NCBI RefSeq assembly: GCF_001005085.2
Contig: NZ_LBMU02000099.1
Coordinates: 1 to 64,000, forward strand
Length of the DNA stretch: 64,000 nt
Reading direction: 5' to 3'
DNA from: Streptomyces humi
GTDB lineage: Bacteria; Actinomycetota; Actinomycetes; Streptomycetales; Streptomycetaceae
The notes under the pieces are model-generated. The model was not told the DNA's origin. It did no database searches and saw only the letters and a program-made list of their open reading frames with translations. Both the position numbers and the translations under genes were made by a program. Shown here in pieces: positions 1-7,841 of this stretch (positions are counted from its first letter, which is position 1; the number at the start of each line of letters is the position of its first letter).

Positions 1-30
1 CTCGACGACACCGCCGTCACGACCGGCTGA
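1..30 (+). CDS. 3' end of an unidentified gene (partial)
   Basis: The first 30 bases read in frame as LDDTAVTTG followed by TGA, and a strong hairpin starts 13 bases after the stop. This fits the tail of a plus-strand gene that begins outside the window. Nine residues are too few to assign a function, and the frame is inferred only from the stop and the terminator. Confidence 0.4.
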   Translation, partial: LDDTAVTTG

Positions 31-42
31 CGCACGGCAGTC

Positions 43-79
43 GAGCGGCCCGCGACCGGACTCCGGTCGCGGGCCGCTC
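43..79. terminator. Bidirectional hairpin between convergent genes
   Basis: A perfect 17-bp stem (43-59 with 63-79) with a 3-nt loop lies between the end of the upstream gene and the stop of the minus-strand GH64 gene at 101. It has no T tract, as is usual for actinobacterial terminators, and could stop transcription from both sides. Confidence 0.85.
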
Positions 80-100
80 CGTTGGGGCACGGCGGTGCTG

Positions 101-1300
101 TCAGCTCAGCGGGTCCAGGGTGAGATACGCCTGCTGCGGGTTGCCGTCGTTGACCAGCGACTCCTGGTTGCCGACGTCGTCGAAGGCGAAGGCGTAGGCC
201 TTGCCGTCGGCCATCTGCGCGTGGATCTTGCGCGCGTAGTGGTTGGTGACGGTGTCGAGGTAGAAGTCCGCCGGGTTGGTGTCCGGCTGGCTGGAACTCG
301 TCAGCAGGGTCGAACGGTTGAAGCCCGCGCACAGGGTGCGGGAGATCGGGCCGCGCACCTGGTCGTTGGGTGCGTCCAGCAGGTTGTGGCAGCCGAAGAT
401 GCTGCCGGCGTCCGGCTTCTGGAAGCTCGTCACCACCGCCCCCGAGGAGTTGGTGAAGTTCATGACGTTGCCCGACACCCGGCCGTAGTACTTGGTGTTC
501 GGCTGGTCGGCGAACGGGGTGACGGTCAGGGTCGACGAGGCGTACTTCGACCAGACCCGGTTGACGTAGTCGTCCATCACGGTCGACGGGAGCGCCCCGG
601 TCTCCACGCCGTACAGCGGGGAGAGCGCGCGCAGCACGGTGCCGTCGGAGCGGGTCTGGACCAGGTTGGCCCAGCCGCCGGCCTGTCCGCGCAGGGCACT
701 GAAGAACCCGTTGTAGCCGCCCGGCTTGAGGTGCCCGGTGGAGGCCGTGCTGCCGTCGGAACGCTGCACCCCGACCGCGTACGGCGCCGAGAACATGTCC
801 ACCTGGGTGCTGTTGATCCACAGACCCGAGTCGTTCAGCGTGTACTCGGACCAGTTGAAGAGGATGTTGCGGTTGGGGTCGGTCGGGTTCTGCACGGCGG
901 GCTGCACCAGTCCGCCGGTGGTCAGCCGGAAGTCGAGCTTCTGGCCGTAGGAGAAGTAGATCCGGCCGGAGAACTTGGGGATCCGGATCGTCTTGGACTG
1001 ACCCGCCGCCGGGCCCGTGATCGAGGCGTCCGGGGCGGGGGTCGGCGGGTTGCCGCCGGCCGGCCAGGCGTGGAAGGCGCCGTTCGCGTCGGCGTAGCCC
1101 TGCTTCCCGGAGGAGAGCTGGGTGCCGAGGTCGTAGACGTACACCTGGTCGCCGCGGCCCGAGTTGTTGGTGATCTTCAGCGGGATCGTGTCCGGTACCG
1201 CCGCGTCGGCCTGGTGCGGGGTGCCCAGCGTGAGCGCCCCGCCGAGCAGCGCCGCCGTGGCCGCCAAGGGCAGCGTCCGGCGTGCGAGTCCTGTGCGCAC
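101..1300 (-). CDS. Secreted glycoside hydrolase family 64 (beta-1,3-glucanase)
   Basis: This 399-aa secreted protein matches GH64 laminaripentaose-producing endo-beta-1,3-glucanases, which have a thaumatin-like fold and attack fungal, algal or callose glucan outside the cell. I chose the GTG at 1300 because GGAGG lies eight bases upstream and the product begins directly with an Arg-rich signal peptide (about residues 1-32, cleavage after ADA). An in-frame TTG at 1351 would add 17 residues and place the operator inside the gene. GH64-like stretches include the N-terminal PLKITNNSGRGDQVYVYDLG and the internal GRIYFSYGQKLDFRLT, followed by Cys residues in FGCHN and RTLCAGFN. No carbohydrate-binding module is attached. 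It is monocistronic, and two palindromes sit just upstream of the start. Family assignment is confident; the product pattern is inferred. Confidence 0.88.
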   Translation of the reverse strand: MRTGLARRTLPLAATAALLGGALTLGTPHQADAAVPDTIPLKITNNSGRGDQVYVYDLGTQLSSGKQGYADANGAFHAWPAGGNPPTPAPDASITGPAAGQSKTIRIPKFSGRIYFSYGQKLDFRLTTGGLVQPAVQNPTDPNRNILFNWSEYTLNDSGLWINSTQVDMFSAPYAVGVQRSDGSTASTGHLKPGGYNGFFSALRGQAGGWANLVQTRSDGTVLRALSPLYGVETGALPSTVMDDYVNRVWSKYASSTLTVTPFADQPNTKYYGRVSGNVMNFTNSSGAVVTSFQKPDAGSIFGCHNLLDAPNDQVRGPISRTLCAGFNRSTLLTSSSQPDTNPADFYLDTVTNHYARKIHAQMADGKAYAFAFDDVGNQESLVNDGNPQQAYLTLDPLS

Positions 1301-1335
1301 TCTCCACCTCCGTGTGGGGTCGGGGTTGGTACGGA

Positions 1336-1353
1336 AATTGGTCCGGACCAATT
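1336..1353. promoter_or_regulatory. Palindrome resembling a DasR (dre) operator
   Basis: AATTGGTCCGGACCAATT is a perfect 18-bp palindrome centred about 44 bases upstream of the GH64 GTG. It matches the general form of the dre element (ACTGGTCTAGACCAGT) with TGGTC/GACCA arms but has CG instead of TA at the centre. DasR, the GntR-type N-acetylglucosamine sensor, is therefore a candidate. The match is by eye. Confidence 0.5.
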
Positions 1354-1370
1354 CTGAGAGCGCTCTCAGA
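1353..1370. promoter_or_regulatory. LacI-family operator-like palindrome
   Basis: TCTGAGAGCGCTCTCAGA is a perfect 18-bp palindrome with the GAGCGCTC core typical of Streptomyces LacI-family sugar regulators such as CebR-type proteins. It shares one base with the neighbouring palindrome, so two regulators could compete at this promoter. Confidence 0.6.
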
Positions 1371-1461
1371 GTGCGTGGCGGGGTGGGTACATGTCAATGC
1401 GGGGGACGAAATCGGGGCCCCCGCCGGTCGGCGAGGGCCCCGTGACGCGGACGCGATCGGA

Positions 1462-2217
1462 TCAGAAGGTGCGCTTCAGCAGGCCGAGCAGCGCGTCCCA
1501 GTGCCGCTCGGACGCCTCGGCGGAGTAGGCGGGGGTGTCGGCCTGGGTGTAGCCGTGCGCCGCGCCCCGGTAGATCTCGCAGGTGTTGCGGACCCCGGCG
1601 GCGTCGAGCGCCTCCTGGAAGGTCCGGATCTGCTCCTCGGTCATCGACTGGTCCTGGTCCGCGAAGCCGAAGTACAGCTCGGCGGTGACCCGGTCGGCCA
1701 GCAGGTGCGGGCTGTCCGCGTCGTCGCTGACCATCCGGCCGCCGTGGAAGCCGCCCACGGCCGCGACCCGGTCGGGGAACGCGGCCGCGGTCCGCATCGC
1801 GAGCCGGGTGCCCATGCAGTAACCGGTGATCGCCACCGGCCCGTCGGCGACCAGCGGGCTCCCGGCCAGCCAGTCGAGGTAGGCGGCCGAGTCCCGGTCC
1901 ACCAGGTCCGGGGTCAGCGACATCATGATCGGCATGATCCGCTGCCAGATGGTCGGGTCCACGGAGGGGTCGATGAACTCGGGGAGGTCGATGACCGGGG
2001 TACGGCCGTGGCGGTAGAAGACGTTCGGGACCAGCACCGTGTAGCCCTCGCCGGCGAGCCGGTCCGCCATCGACTTCAGGTGCGGTCGGATCCCGAAGGC
2101 GTCCTGGTAGAAGAGCACACCCGGGTGGGGGAGTCCGTCGGCCGGGTGTGCCAGGTAGGCGTCGGCGACACCGTCCGCGGTGGTGATGTCCACGTCGGTT
2201 CCCTGTACGGCGGTCAT
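1462..2217 (-). CDS. Dienelactone hydrolase family alpha/beta hydrolase
   Basis: This 251-aa cytoplasmic protein has the dienelactone hydrolase layout: nucleophile elbow GYCMG with Cys134, a likely acid at Asp187 or Asp189 in GFADQD, and His221 in AAHGY. Members open dienelactones in chlorocatechol degradation, but many act on other esters or lactones, so the substrate is not predicted. The ATG at 2217 is preferred because GAGAGG lies about ten bases upstream; an in-frame ATG at 2274 would add 19 Pro/Thr-rich residues with no domain content. The next gene in this orientation begins at 2953 and ends 115 bases upstream, so this is probably a separate transcript. No aromatic-ring dioxygenase is adjacent. 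Confidence 0.85.
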   Translation of the reverse strand: MTAVQGTDVDITTADGVADAYLAHPADGLPHPGVLFYQDAFGIRPHLKSMADRLAGEGYTVLVPNVFYRHGRTPVIDLPEFIDPSVDPTIWQRIMPIMMSLTPDLVDRDSAAYLDWLAGSPLVADGPVAITGYCMGTRLAMRTAAAFPDRVAAVGGFHGGRMVSDDADSPHLLADRVTAELYFGFADQDQSMTEEQIRTFQEALDAAGVRNTCEIYRGAAHGYTQADTPAYSAEASERHWDALLGLLKRTF

Positions 2218-2332
2218 GGCGCAAGTGCCTCTCTGTGGAGTCGGCGTCGGGGTGCGGGACACCCGGCGCGGCATGTCCTGATCATCGTGGCACGCGAAGG
2301 CGCGGGGACCGTTCCTGGGGAGCCGGAAGTGG

Positions 2333-2953
2333 TCACTCGAAGCGCGAGGTGTCCCCGGCGCCCCGGCGGACGATCTCCGCCTCCCCGCCGGAGAAGTCGA
2401 TGACCGTGGTCGGCTCGGTGCCGCACTCCCCGGAGTCGACCACCGCGTCCACCGAGTGGTCGAGCCGGTCCTTGATCTCCCAGCCCTGGGTCAGCGGCTC
2501 CGCCTCGTCCGGGAGCAGCAGGGTGCTGGACAGCAGGGGCTCGCCGAGCTCCGCCAGCAGGGCCTGGGTGACCACGTGGTCCGGGATACGGACCCCGACG
2601 GTCTTCTTCTTCGGGTGCAGCAGTTTCCGCGGCACCTCGCGGGTCGCCGGGAGGATGAAGGTGTAGCTGCCGGGGGTGGACGCCTTCACGGCCCGGAACA
2701 CGTCGTTGTCCACTCGCACGAACTGGCCGAGCTGGGCGAAGTCGCGGCACATCAGCGTGAAGTGGTGCCGGTCGTCCAGGTGCCTGATGGTGCGGATCCG
2801 GTCGATGCCGTCGCGGCTGCCGAGCTGGCAGCCCAGCGCGTAGCAGGAGTCGGTCGGGTATGCGATGAGCGAGCCCGACCGTACCGAGTCGGCGATCTGG
2901 GAGATGCTGCGCGGCTGCGGGTTGTCGGGGTGCACGTCGAAGTACTTCGCCAT
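2333..2953 (-). CDS. Sua5/YciO/YrdC family protein
   Basis: This 206-aa protein has the YrdC fold that binds ATP/RNA and, in TsaC/Sua5, makes threonylcarbamoyl-AMP for tRNA t6A. Supporting motifs are an N-terminal basic region, PTDSCYALGC near residues 34-43, the KKKTVGVRIPDH segment near 115-126 and SSTLLLP near 140. The length and the YFDVHPDNPQPR start resemble YciO rather than the essential TsaC, which lies elsewhere in streptomycetes, so this is probably an accessory paralogue. The upstream neighbour at 3435 is transcribed away from it. Confidence 0.85.
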   Translation of the reverse strand: MAKYFDVHPDNPQPRSISQIADSVRSGSLIAYPTDSCYALGCQLGSRDGIDRIRTIRHLDDRHHFTLMCRDFAQLGQFVRVDNDVFRAVKASTPGSYTFILPATREVPRKLLHPKKKTVGVRIPDHVVTQALLAELGEPLLSSTLLLPDEAEPLTQGWEIKDRLDHSVDAVVDSGECGTEPTTVIDFSGGEAEIVRRGAGDTSRFE

Positions 2954-3059
2954 CCGCCGAGCTTATGCCGTCCGGCACGGACCGGCCGCGCAGGCCCCGC
3001 CCAGGCGTGGGCGGGACCGCCGACGAGGGCGCGGCAGGGGCGCCGGCACGGCGGGCACC

Positions 3060-3180
3060 CCACCGGCCCGGCGCTCGGCCCGGCGCTCGTGCCGGCCCTC
3101 GGATCAGCGCCCGTACCGGGGCTCGTACCGGAGCTCGGCCCGGCCCTCGGATCAGCGCCGGAGTGGCGCTCGGACCGGCG
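3060..3180. repeat. Degenerate GC-rich tandem repeats in a divergent gap
   Basis: Imperfect copies of a ggcgctcg/gctcggcccgg unit fill this part of the 481-base gap 2954-3434, and a 19-base element, cggccctcggatcagcgcc, occurs twice about 44 bases apart. I see no conserved ORF. The rest of the gap holds the hairpin at 3304-3340 and the promoter of the 3435 gene. Confidence 0.6.
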
Positions 3181-3303
3181 AGTTCATGCGACGGCCGCGC
3201 GCGTCGAAAAGATTTTGGAATCGGTGCGCATGCTCCGTGTCATCCGGGGCACCCGACCATTCAGCCGCCCGGGGCCCTCCCCCCGGCTCCGGGTGAGGCG
3301 TCC

Positions 3304-3340
3304 TTCGCCGGCGGCCCTTCCCCCGAGGGCCGCCGGCGAA
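3304..3340. terminator. Strong 14-bp hairpin upstream of the PucR-like gene
   Basis: ttcgccggcggccc (3304-3317) pairs perfectly with 3327-3340 across a 9-nt C-rich loop. It lies between divergent genes, so it is not an ordinary end-of-gene terminator. It may lie in the 5' leader of the 3435 gene or insulate the two promoters. Confidence 0.55.
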
Positions 3341-3434
3341 GTCGTGTCCGGTGGCCGGCGACCGGGACCCCGCGGGGCTCATCGGGTAACGTCCCTGAAC
3401 CGAGACGGACGCGACGGACGAGGAGCAGGGCGAG

Positions 3435-4964
3435 ATGGCAGGCCGAGCTGACCAGGGCCCCCACCACCCGACACCCGACGGCGACGGCTGGGCCGCGCGG
3501 CTCCTCGACCACCTGCGCCCCGGCGCCCGCGACCCGCGCCGGGTCGTCGCCTGGCTGGCCCAGGCAGTGCAGGCGACCGTCTGTCTCCAGGACGCCGACG
3601 GCACCCTGATCGCCGGCACCCGGGTCCCCCTCGACGACACCCTGGTGGCCGATGTGGCCGCCGGCCGGATCTCGTCCGCCGCCGTCCAGGACGGCGACCG
3701 CAACCTGCGCCTGGTCGCCGTCCAGGCCCCCGGCCCGCGTCCGGCGGCCGCCGGACTGCTCGCCGTGGCCCGCTCCGCCCCCTTCGACCGGCGCGCCGCC
3801 GAGATCGTCACCCACACCGCCGGTGTCGTCGAACTCCTCCTGCGCGAACGCGAACTGACGGCCGCCGGCCGCCGGCTCCGGCGGGCCGCCGCCGACCTGC
3901 GCCTGGCCATCCTGCAACTGCTGATGGTGCAGGACACCGTCTCCGCCCGCCGCGTGGCCGCCGGGCTGTGGCCCGGCCTCCTCGACACCGACGGCGCCTG
4001 CGTGTACATCGTCGAGGGGCACCCGGCGGAACGCGACGGCCTCGCCGACGACTGCGTCGACGTGACCCACGGCCAGGCCCTCGTCGTACGCTGTCCGGCC
4101 ATGGACGGCCATGTCATCGTCCTCAGCCCGGCCGCGGCCACCGGCGAGCGACTGCGCACGCTCGTCGACGGCCGGCCCGACACCTTCCTCGGCGGCAGCG
4201 TCCGGCAGAGCCTCGCCCAGACCGCCACCGCCTACGGCCAGGCGATCAGCGCCCTCGCCGTCGCCCGCTTCCGCCCCGACCAGGCCGCCGTCTACGCCGA
4301 ACGCACGCTGCCGGCACGGCTGATGGAGCCGGCCGCGCTTCATGCCTGGTCCACCGCCGTGCTGCGGCCCCTCGACCGCCTGCCGCACCACACCCGTGCG
4401 GAACTCCTCGCCACCACCCGCCTCGGCCTGGAGTTCACCGCGGTCAGCGCGGCCAAGGTCCTCGGTGTCAGCCGCAACACCGTCCGCGCCCGCATGGACC
4501 GCGTGGAGACCCTGCTCGGCGCCGACTTCTCCGACCTCGCCGTGCGTGCCACCGCCCATCTGGCGCTCAACACCGAGGCCGCCCGCACGGAAGACCTCGT
4601 CGGCGGGGTGTCGCAGCCGTCCGCGGTCCGCCTCGGTGACCTGCTGGCCGGCCCCGCGCTGCGGGCCTGGGCGCGGGACCTGCTGGACCGGCTGGTCCAC
4701 GACGGCCGGGACCTGCGCGGCACCCTGCGCGCCTGGATCGCCGCCGGCGGGAACGCCGAACGGGCCGCCCAGGACCTCGGGGTGCACGCGCAGACGGTCC
4801 GCGAACACGTCCGGGGCGCCGAACCCGTCCTGGAGCGCCAGCTGCTGGCCGGCGGCACCGACCTCTACGAGGTCGTCCTCGCCCACCTCGCCCTCGGTGA
4901 CCTCGCCGCTCCCGTGCTGCTCCGGGCGAATCAGGGTCAACCGGACTCACCTGTGCACAGGTGA
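3435..4964 (+). CDS. PucR-like transcriptional regulator with two C-terminal HTH units
   Basis: This 509-aa cytoplasmic protein has an N-terminal GAF-like sensory region (about 20-140) with a coiled LLRERELTAAGRRLRR helix, a central domain, and a PucR/CdaR-type helix-turn-helix near 338-362 (AAKVLGVSRNTVRARMDRVE). A second, similar unit occurs near 441-465 (AAQDLGVHAQTVREHVRGAE). PucR proteins normally carry one such C-terminal domain, so the duplication is unusual. No ligand can be predicted. The gene is monocistronic and its stop lies inside a perfect 20-bp palindrome. Confidence 0.75.
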   Translation: MAGRADQGPHHPTPDGDGWAARLLDHLRPGARDPRRVVAWLAQAVQATVCLQDADGTLIAGTRVPLDDTLVADVAAGRISSAAVQDGDRNLRLVAVQAPGPRPAAAGLLAVARSAPFDRRAAEIVTHTAGVVELLLRERELTAAGRRLRRAAADLRLAILQLLMVQDTVSARRVAAGLWPGLLDTDGACVYIVEGHPAERDGLADDCVDVTHGQALVVRCPAMDGHVIVLSPAAATGERLRTLVDGRPDTFLGGSVRQSLAQTATAYGQAISALAVARFRPDQAAVYAERTLPARLMEPAALHAWSTAVLRPLDRLPHHTRAELLATTRLGLEFTAVSAAKVLGVSRNTVRARMDRVETLLGADFSDLAVRATAHLALNTEAARTEDLVGGVSQPSAVRLGDLLAGPALRAWARDLLDRLVHDGRDLRGTLRAWIAAGGNAERAAQDLGVHAQTVREHVRGAEPVLERQLLAGGTDLYEVVLAHLALGDLAAPVLLRANQGQPDSPVHR

Positions 4965-4965
4965 G
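4946..4965. other. Perfect 20-bp palindrome over the stop codon
   Basis: CTCACCTGTGCACAGGTGAG spans the last codons and the TGA (4962-4964) of the PucR-like gene. It can fold as a short hairpin acting as a terminator, or serve as a protein-binding site. Confidence 0.6.
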
Positions 4966-5106
4966 CCCTCCGCCTGTCCGAACGGGCATCGGCGCGGTAC
5001 CCAACGGCCGGATCCGCACGTAAGTTCACGTTGCGCGCGGGGGCACGACCGGAACGGGGGACCGGTCGCCGCCCCTGCGCCCCTCCCACTGCCCGCCGAA
5101 TGCCGG

Positions 5107-5245
5107 GCACCGCCACCCGTCACGGCAACGCCAGCCACCCGTCACGGCAGCGCACCGCCATCCGGCCGGAACGCACCGCCACCCGTCACGGCAACGCACC
5201 GCCATCCGGCCGGGCGATGACCGCCTCCGGCCGGGCGATGCACCG
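5107..5245. repeat. Tandem repeats in the gap between PucR-like gene and conservon
   Basis: The 421-base gap 4965-5385 contains repeated modules: ccacccgtcacggc occurs three times, gcaccgccatccggccgg twice, and ctccggccgggcgatg-like units follow. Copies are spaced irregularly at about 20-45 bases. I see no credible gene. The gap separates convergent transcription units. Confidence 0.65.
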
Positions 5246-5385
5246 CACCTCTGCCCGGCGAGGGGACCGACCGCCCGCCGGGCGAGAACGGCGGACCGTT
5301 GCGGGGCGGGAACGGGGGACCGCTATGGGCGGGAACGGCGGACCGCCGACGGGTGACAACTGCGGACCGGCTTTCTCTCCGACGG

Positions 5386-6618
5386 TCACGGTCCCAGTCG
5401 GACGGGGATTTCCTGCCAGCCGAACGCGATGAAGGACGGTACCTGGCGCAGTTCCTTCTCGCCGACCGCCAGCCGCAGCCCCGGGAAGCGGTCGAACAGG
5501 GCGGGCAGCGCGGCCAGCGCCTCCGCCCGGGCCAGCGGCGCGCCGATGCAGCGGTGCACGCCGATCCCGAAGGACAGATGGTCGTCGGCGCCCCGCGCGG
5601 CGTCGAACACGGCGGCGTCCGGACCGTACCGGGCCGGGTCCAGGTTCGCCGCAGCGTACGTCGTGATGACCGCGTCCCCGGCCGGCACGGTCACGTCCCC
5701 GACCTTCAGGTCGCTCACCGCGAACCGCAGCGGCAGCGAGGCGATCGACGGATGCACCCGCAGCGTCTCGTCGATCACCGCGTCCCAGCCGATCGTCCCG
5801 GAGCGCACCCCGGCCAGCTGCACGGGCTGCGTCAGCAGCGCCACGACCGCGTTGCCGATCAGGTTGACCGTGGTCTCGAAACCGGCGCCGATCACCAGCA
5901 GCAGTGTGTACAGGAGTTCGTCGTCGGCGAGCCGGTCGCCGTCCTCGTCACGGACCCGGATCAGCTCCGTGGTCATGTCGTCGCCCGGGTGGGCGGCCTT
6001 GTACGCGATGAGCGCGCCGAGGACCGAGCCGATCCGCTCCTGCACGAAGGCGGCGTGCTCCGGGCTCGGGTCGGAGGTGTCCATGATGGCCGCGATCAGC
6101 TCGCCGGTGTCGTCCCGCAACTCGTCAGGAACACCGAAGAGTTCGCAGATCATCCGCATCGGCAGCGGGTGCGCGAGACCTGCCCTCAGGTCCACCGTCG
6201 AGCCGTCGGCGCCCGCCGCCGCGACCGCGTCCAGCAGTTCCGCGGTGATCGCCGCGACGCGCGGCAGCATCGCCTCGGTGCGACGGCGGGTGAAGCTCGG
6301 TGCCACCAGCCTGCGCAGCCGGGTGTGGTCCGGACCGTAGGTGGAGAGCATGTTGACCACGCCGACCCAGCCCAGGATCCAGCCCCAGGAGGGGTGTTCG
6401 GCGATCTCCGGCCACAACCGCCAGTGCTTGCGCGGGTCCTTGCTGACCTGGGGATCGAGGATGAGTTCCTTGAGCACGTCGTGGCCGGTCGGCGCCCACG
6501 CGGGGATGCCGCCGGGCAGTTCGACGGGCACGACGGGGCCGAGGGCGCGTAACCGCGCGCTCTCCGCCGCGATGTCGGAGCCGAACGGGTCGAGGGCGAT
6601 GCGGTCGGTGACGGTCAC
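5386..6618 (-). CDS. cvnF: Conservon cytochrome P450, CYP154-like
   Basis: This 410-aa cytoplasmic b-type monooxygenase has all canonical motifs: I-helix GAGFETT, K-helix ETLR (ExxR) and the heme loop LSFGIGVHRCIG with the Cys ligand. The GTG start at 6618 overlaps the TGA of the upstream P450 in a GTGA junction and has GGAGAG upstream, so the two are translationally coupled. It is the last gene of the conservon. CYP154 enzymes oxidise macrolides or steroids in vitro, but their native substrates in conservons are unknown. No ferredoxin gene is adjacent, so electrons must come from elsewhere. Confidence 0.85.
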   Translation of the reverse strand: MTVTDRIALDPFGSDIAAESARLRALGPVVPVELPGGIPAWAPTGHDVLKELILDPQVSKDPRKHWRLWPEIAEHPSWGWILGWVGVVNMLSTYGPDHTRLRRLVAPSFTRRRTEAMLPRVAAITAELLDAVAAAGADGSTVDLRAGLAHPLPMRMICELFGVPDELRDDTGELIAAIMDTSDPSPEHAAFVQERIGSVLGALIAYKAAHPGDDMTTELIRVRDEDGDRLADDELLYTLLLVIGAGFETTVNLIGNAVVALLTQPVQLAGVRSGTIGWDAVIDETLRVHPSIASLPLRFAVSDLKVGDVTVPAGDAVITTYAAANLDPARYGPDAAVFDAARGADDHLSFGIGVHRCIGAPLARAEALAALPALFDRFPGLRLAVGEKELRQVPSFIAFGWQEIPVRLGP

Positions 6619-7841
6619 GGCGTCTCTCCAGGCTGGTCGGGGGAGCGGGGGCTGAACCGGACGGGCAGGGACGTCAGGGAGCGGTGGAACGGGCCGGGCC
6701 GCCAGCTGAGCCGCTCGCGGGGCAGGACCGGGTCGAGGTCGGGCAGCCACAGGGTGAGCCGTTCGATCGCCTCGGTCGCGATGAGCAGCGCGTGGTGCCG
6801 CACCGGGCAGGCGTGCGGGCCCGCGCCCCACGACAGGTGCGAGGCGTCCCCGGCGCGCCGCCCCGAGGTGACCTCCCGCTCGGCGAACAGCCCCATGGCA
6901 CCGAAGGACACCACCACCGGGACCGCCGGTCTGACCCAGGCCCCGTGGAAGGAGACCGGCCGGCGGGCGTAGTAGACGCCGTAGTTGGCCAGCGGTGTCT
7001 CGTGGTGCAGCACCTCCACCACCGCGTCCATGACCGGGCGGGCGCCACTGGTGAGCGTGGAGTAGTAGAGCGGGTTGCCGAGGATCCGGGAGAGCGCGTT
7101 GGAGACCAGGTTGGTGGTCGGCTCGTAACCGGCCCCCAGGGTGAGGAACACCTGCCAGGTGACCTCCTCCGGGGTGAGCCGGGCGGGATGGTCGAGGAGC
7201 ATGCTCGGCAGGTCCTCGCCGCGCTCCGCCACCTTGGCGGCGATCAGCCGCAGTACGTAGTCGGCGAACTCGGCCTCGCCCTCGGCGGCCTGCGCACCGC
7301 CCTCCATCATCTTCAGGAGGCCGTCGTTGAGCCGGTCGCCCTGGCTGTCCGGCAACCCGAACAGGTTGTTGAAGACCAGCGCCATCAGCGGACGGGTGAA
7401 GTCGGTGACGAGGTCCGCCTCGCCCCGCGGCGCGAAACGGTCCACCAGCAGCCGTACCGCACGGTGCACCAGCGAGCGCAGGTCGTGCGGCTCGATGAGG
7501 TCGAACACGTCGATGAGGGTGGTGCGGTAGCGGAGGTGCGCGTCGGCGTCGGAGAACAGCGCGTTGGGCCGCCAGCGCATCATGCCGAGCAGCGGGGAGT
7601 CCTCGGGGACCGTTCCTTCCCAGTCCCGCGGGTCGTGCGAGAACGTCTCGACGTCCCGCAGCACGTCCAGGGCGGCGCGGCGCTCGGTGACGACGTACGC
7701 GGGCGTGCCCGGCGCGAGTTCGGCCCAGCCGACCGGGCCCTGGGCGCGCAGGGCCGCGTAGTAGCCGTGCGGGTTGCGGGCGAAGCCGTCCTCCCACAGG
7801 CGTACCGGCCCGGTCATGGTGAAGGAGTGCTGCGCGGTCAT
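6615..7841 (-). CDS. cvnE: Conservon cytochrome P450, CYP157-like, lacking ExxR
   Basis: This 408-aa P450 has an I-helix GAGYEPTT and a heme-ligand region LSWGAGPHACPVRHHA. Where other P450s have ExxR it reads EVLHHETPL, with His replacing the otherwise near-universal Arg. Loss of this motif is a known trait of the CYP157 family, which pairs with CYP154 or CYP156 in Streptomyces conservons, so this is probably authentic. After the heme Cys, Pro replaces the usual aliphatic residue. The ATG at 7841 overlaps the GTPase stop (ATGA), and the 3' end overlaps the next P450. Confidence 0.85.
   Translation of the reverse strand: MTAQHSFTMTGPVRLWEDGFARNPHGYYAALRAQGPVGWAELAPGTPAYVVTERRAALDVLRDVETFSHDPRDWEGTVPEDSPLLGMMRWRPNALFSDADAHLRYRTTLIDVFDLIEPHDLRSLVHRAVRLLVDRFAPRGEADLVTDFTRPLMALVFNNLFGLPDSQGDRLNDGLLKMMEGGAQAAEGEAEFADYVLRLIAAKVAERGEDLPSMLLDHPARLTPEEVTWQVFLTLGAGYEPTTNLVSNALSRILGNPLYYSTLTSGARPVMDAVVEVLHHETPLANYGVYYARRPVSFHGAWVRPAVPVVVSFGAMGLFAEREVTSGRRAGDASHLSWGAGPHACPVRHHALLIATEAIERLTLWLPDLDPVLPRERLSWRPGPFHRSLTSLPVRFSPRSPDQPGETP

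Noticed and set aside
95..1357. A 420-residue plus-strand frame opposite the GH64 gene
   Set aside because: It is the antisense shadow of a gene with signal peptide, ribosome site and family motifs.
5386..7797. A single 803-residue fused P450 reading
   Set aside because: The N-terminal half is the wrong frame of the upstream P450; the real gene starts at the GTG overlapping its neighbour's stop.
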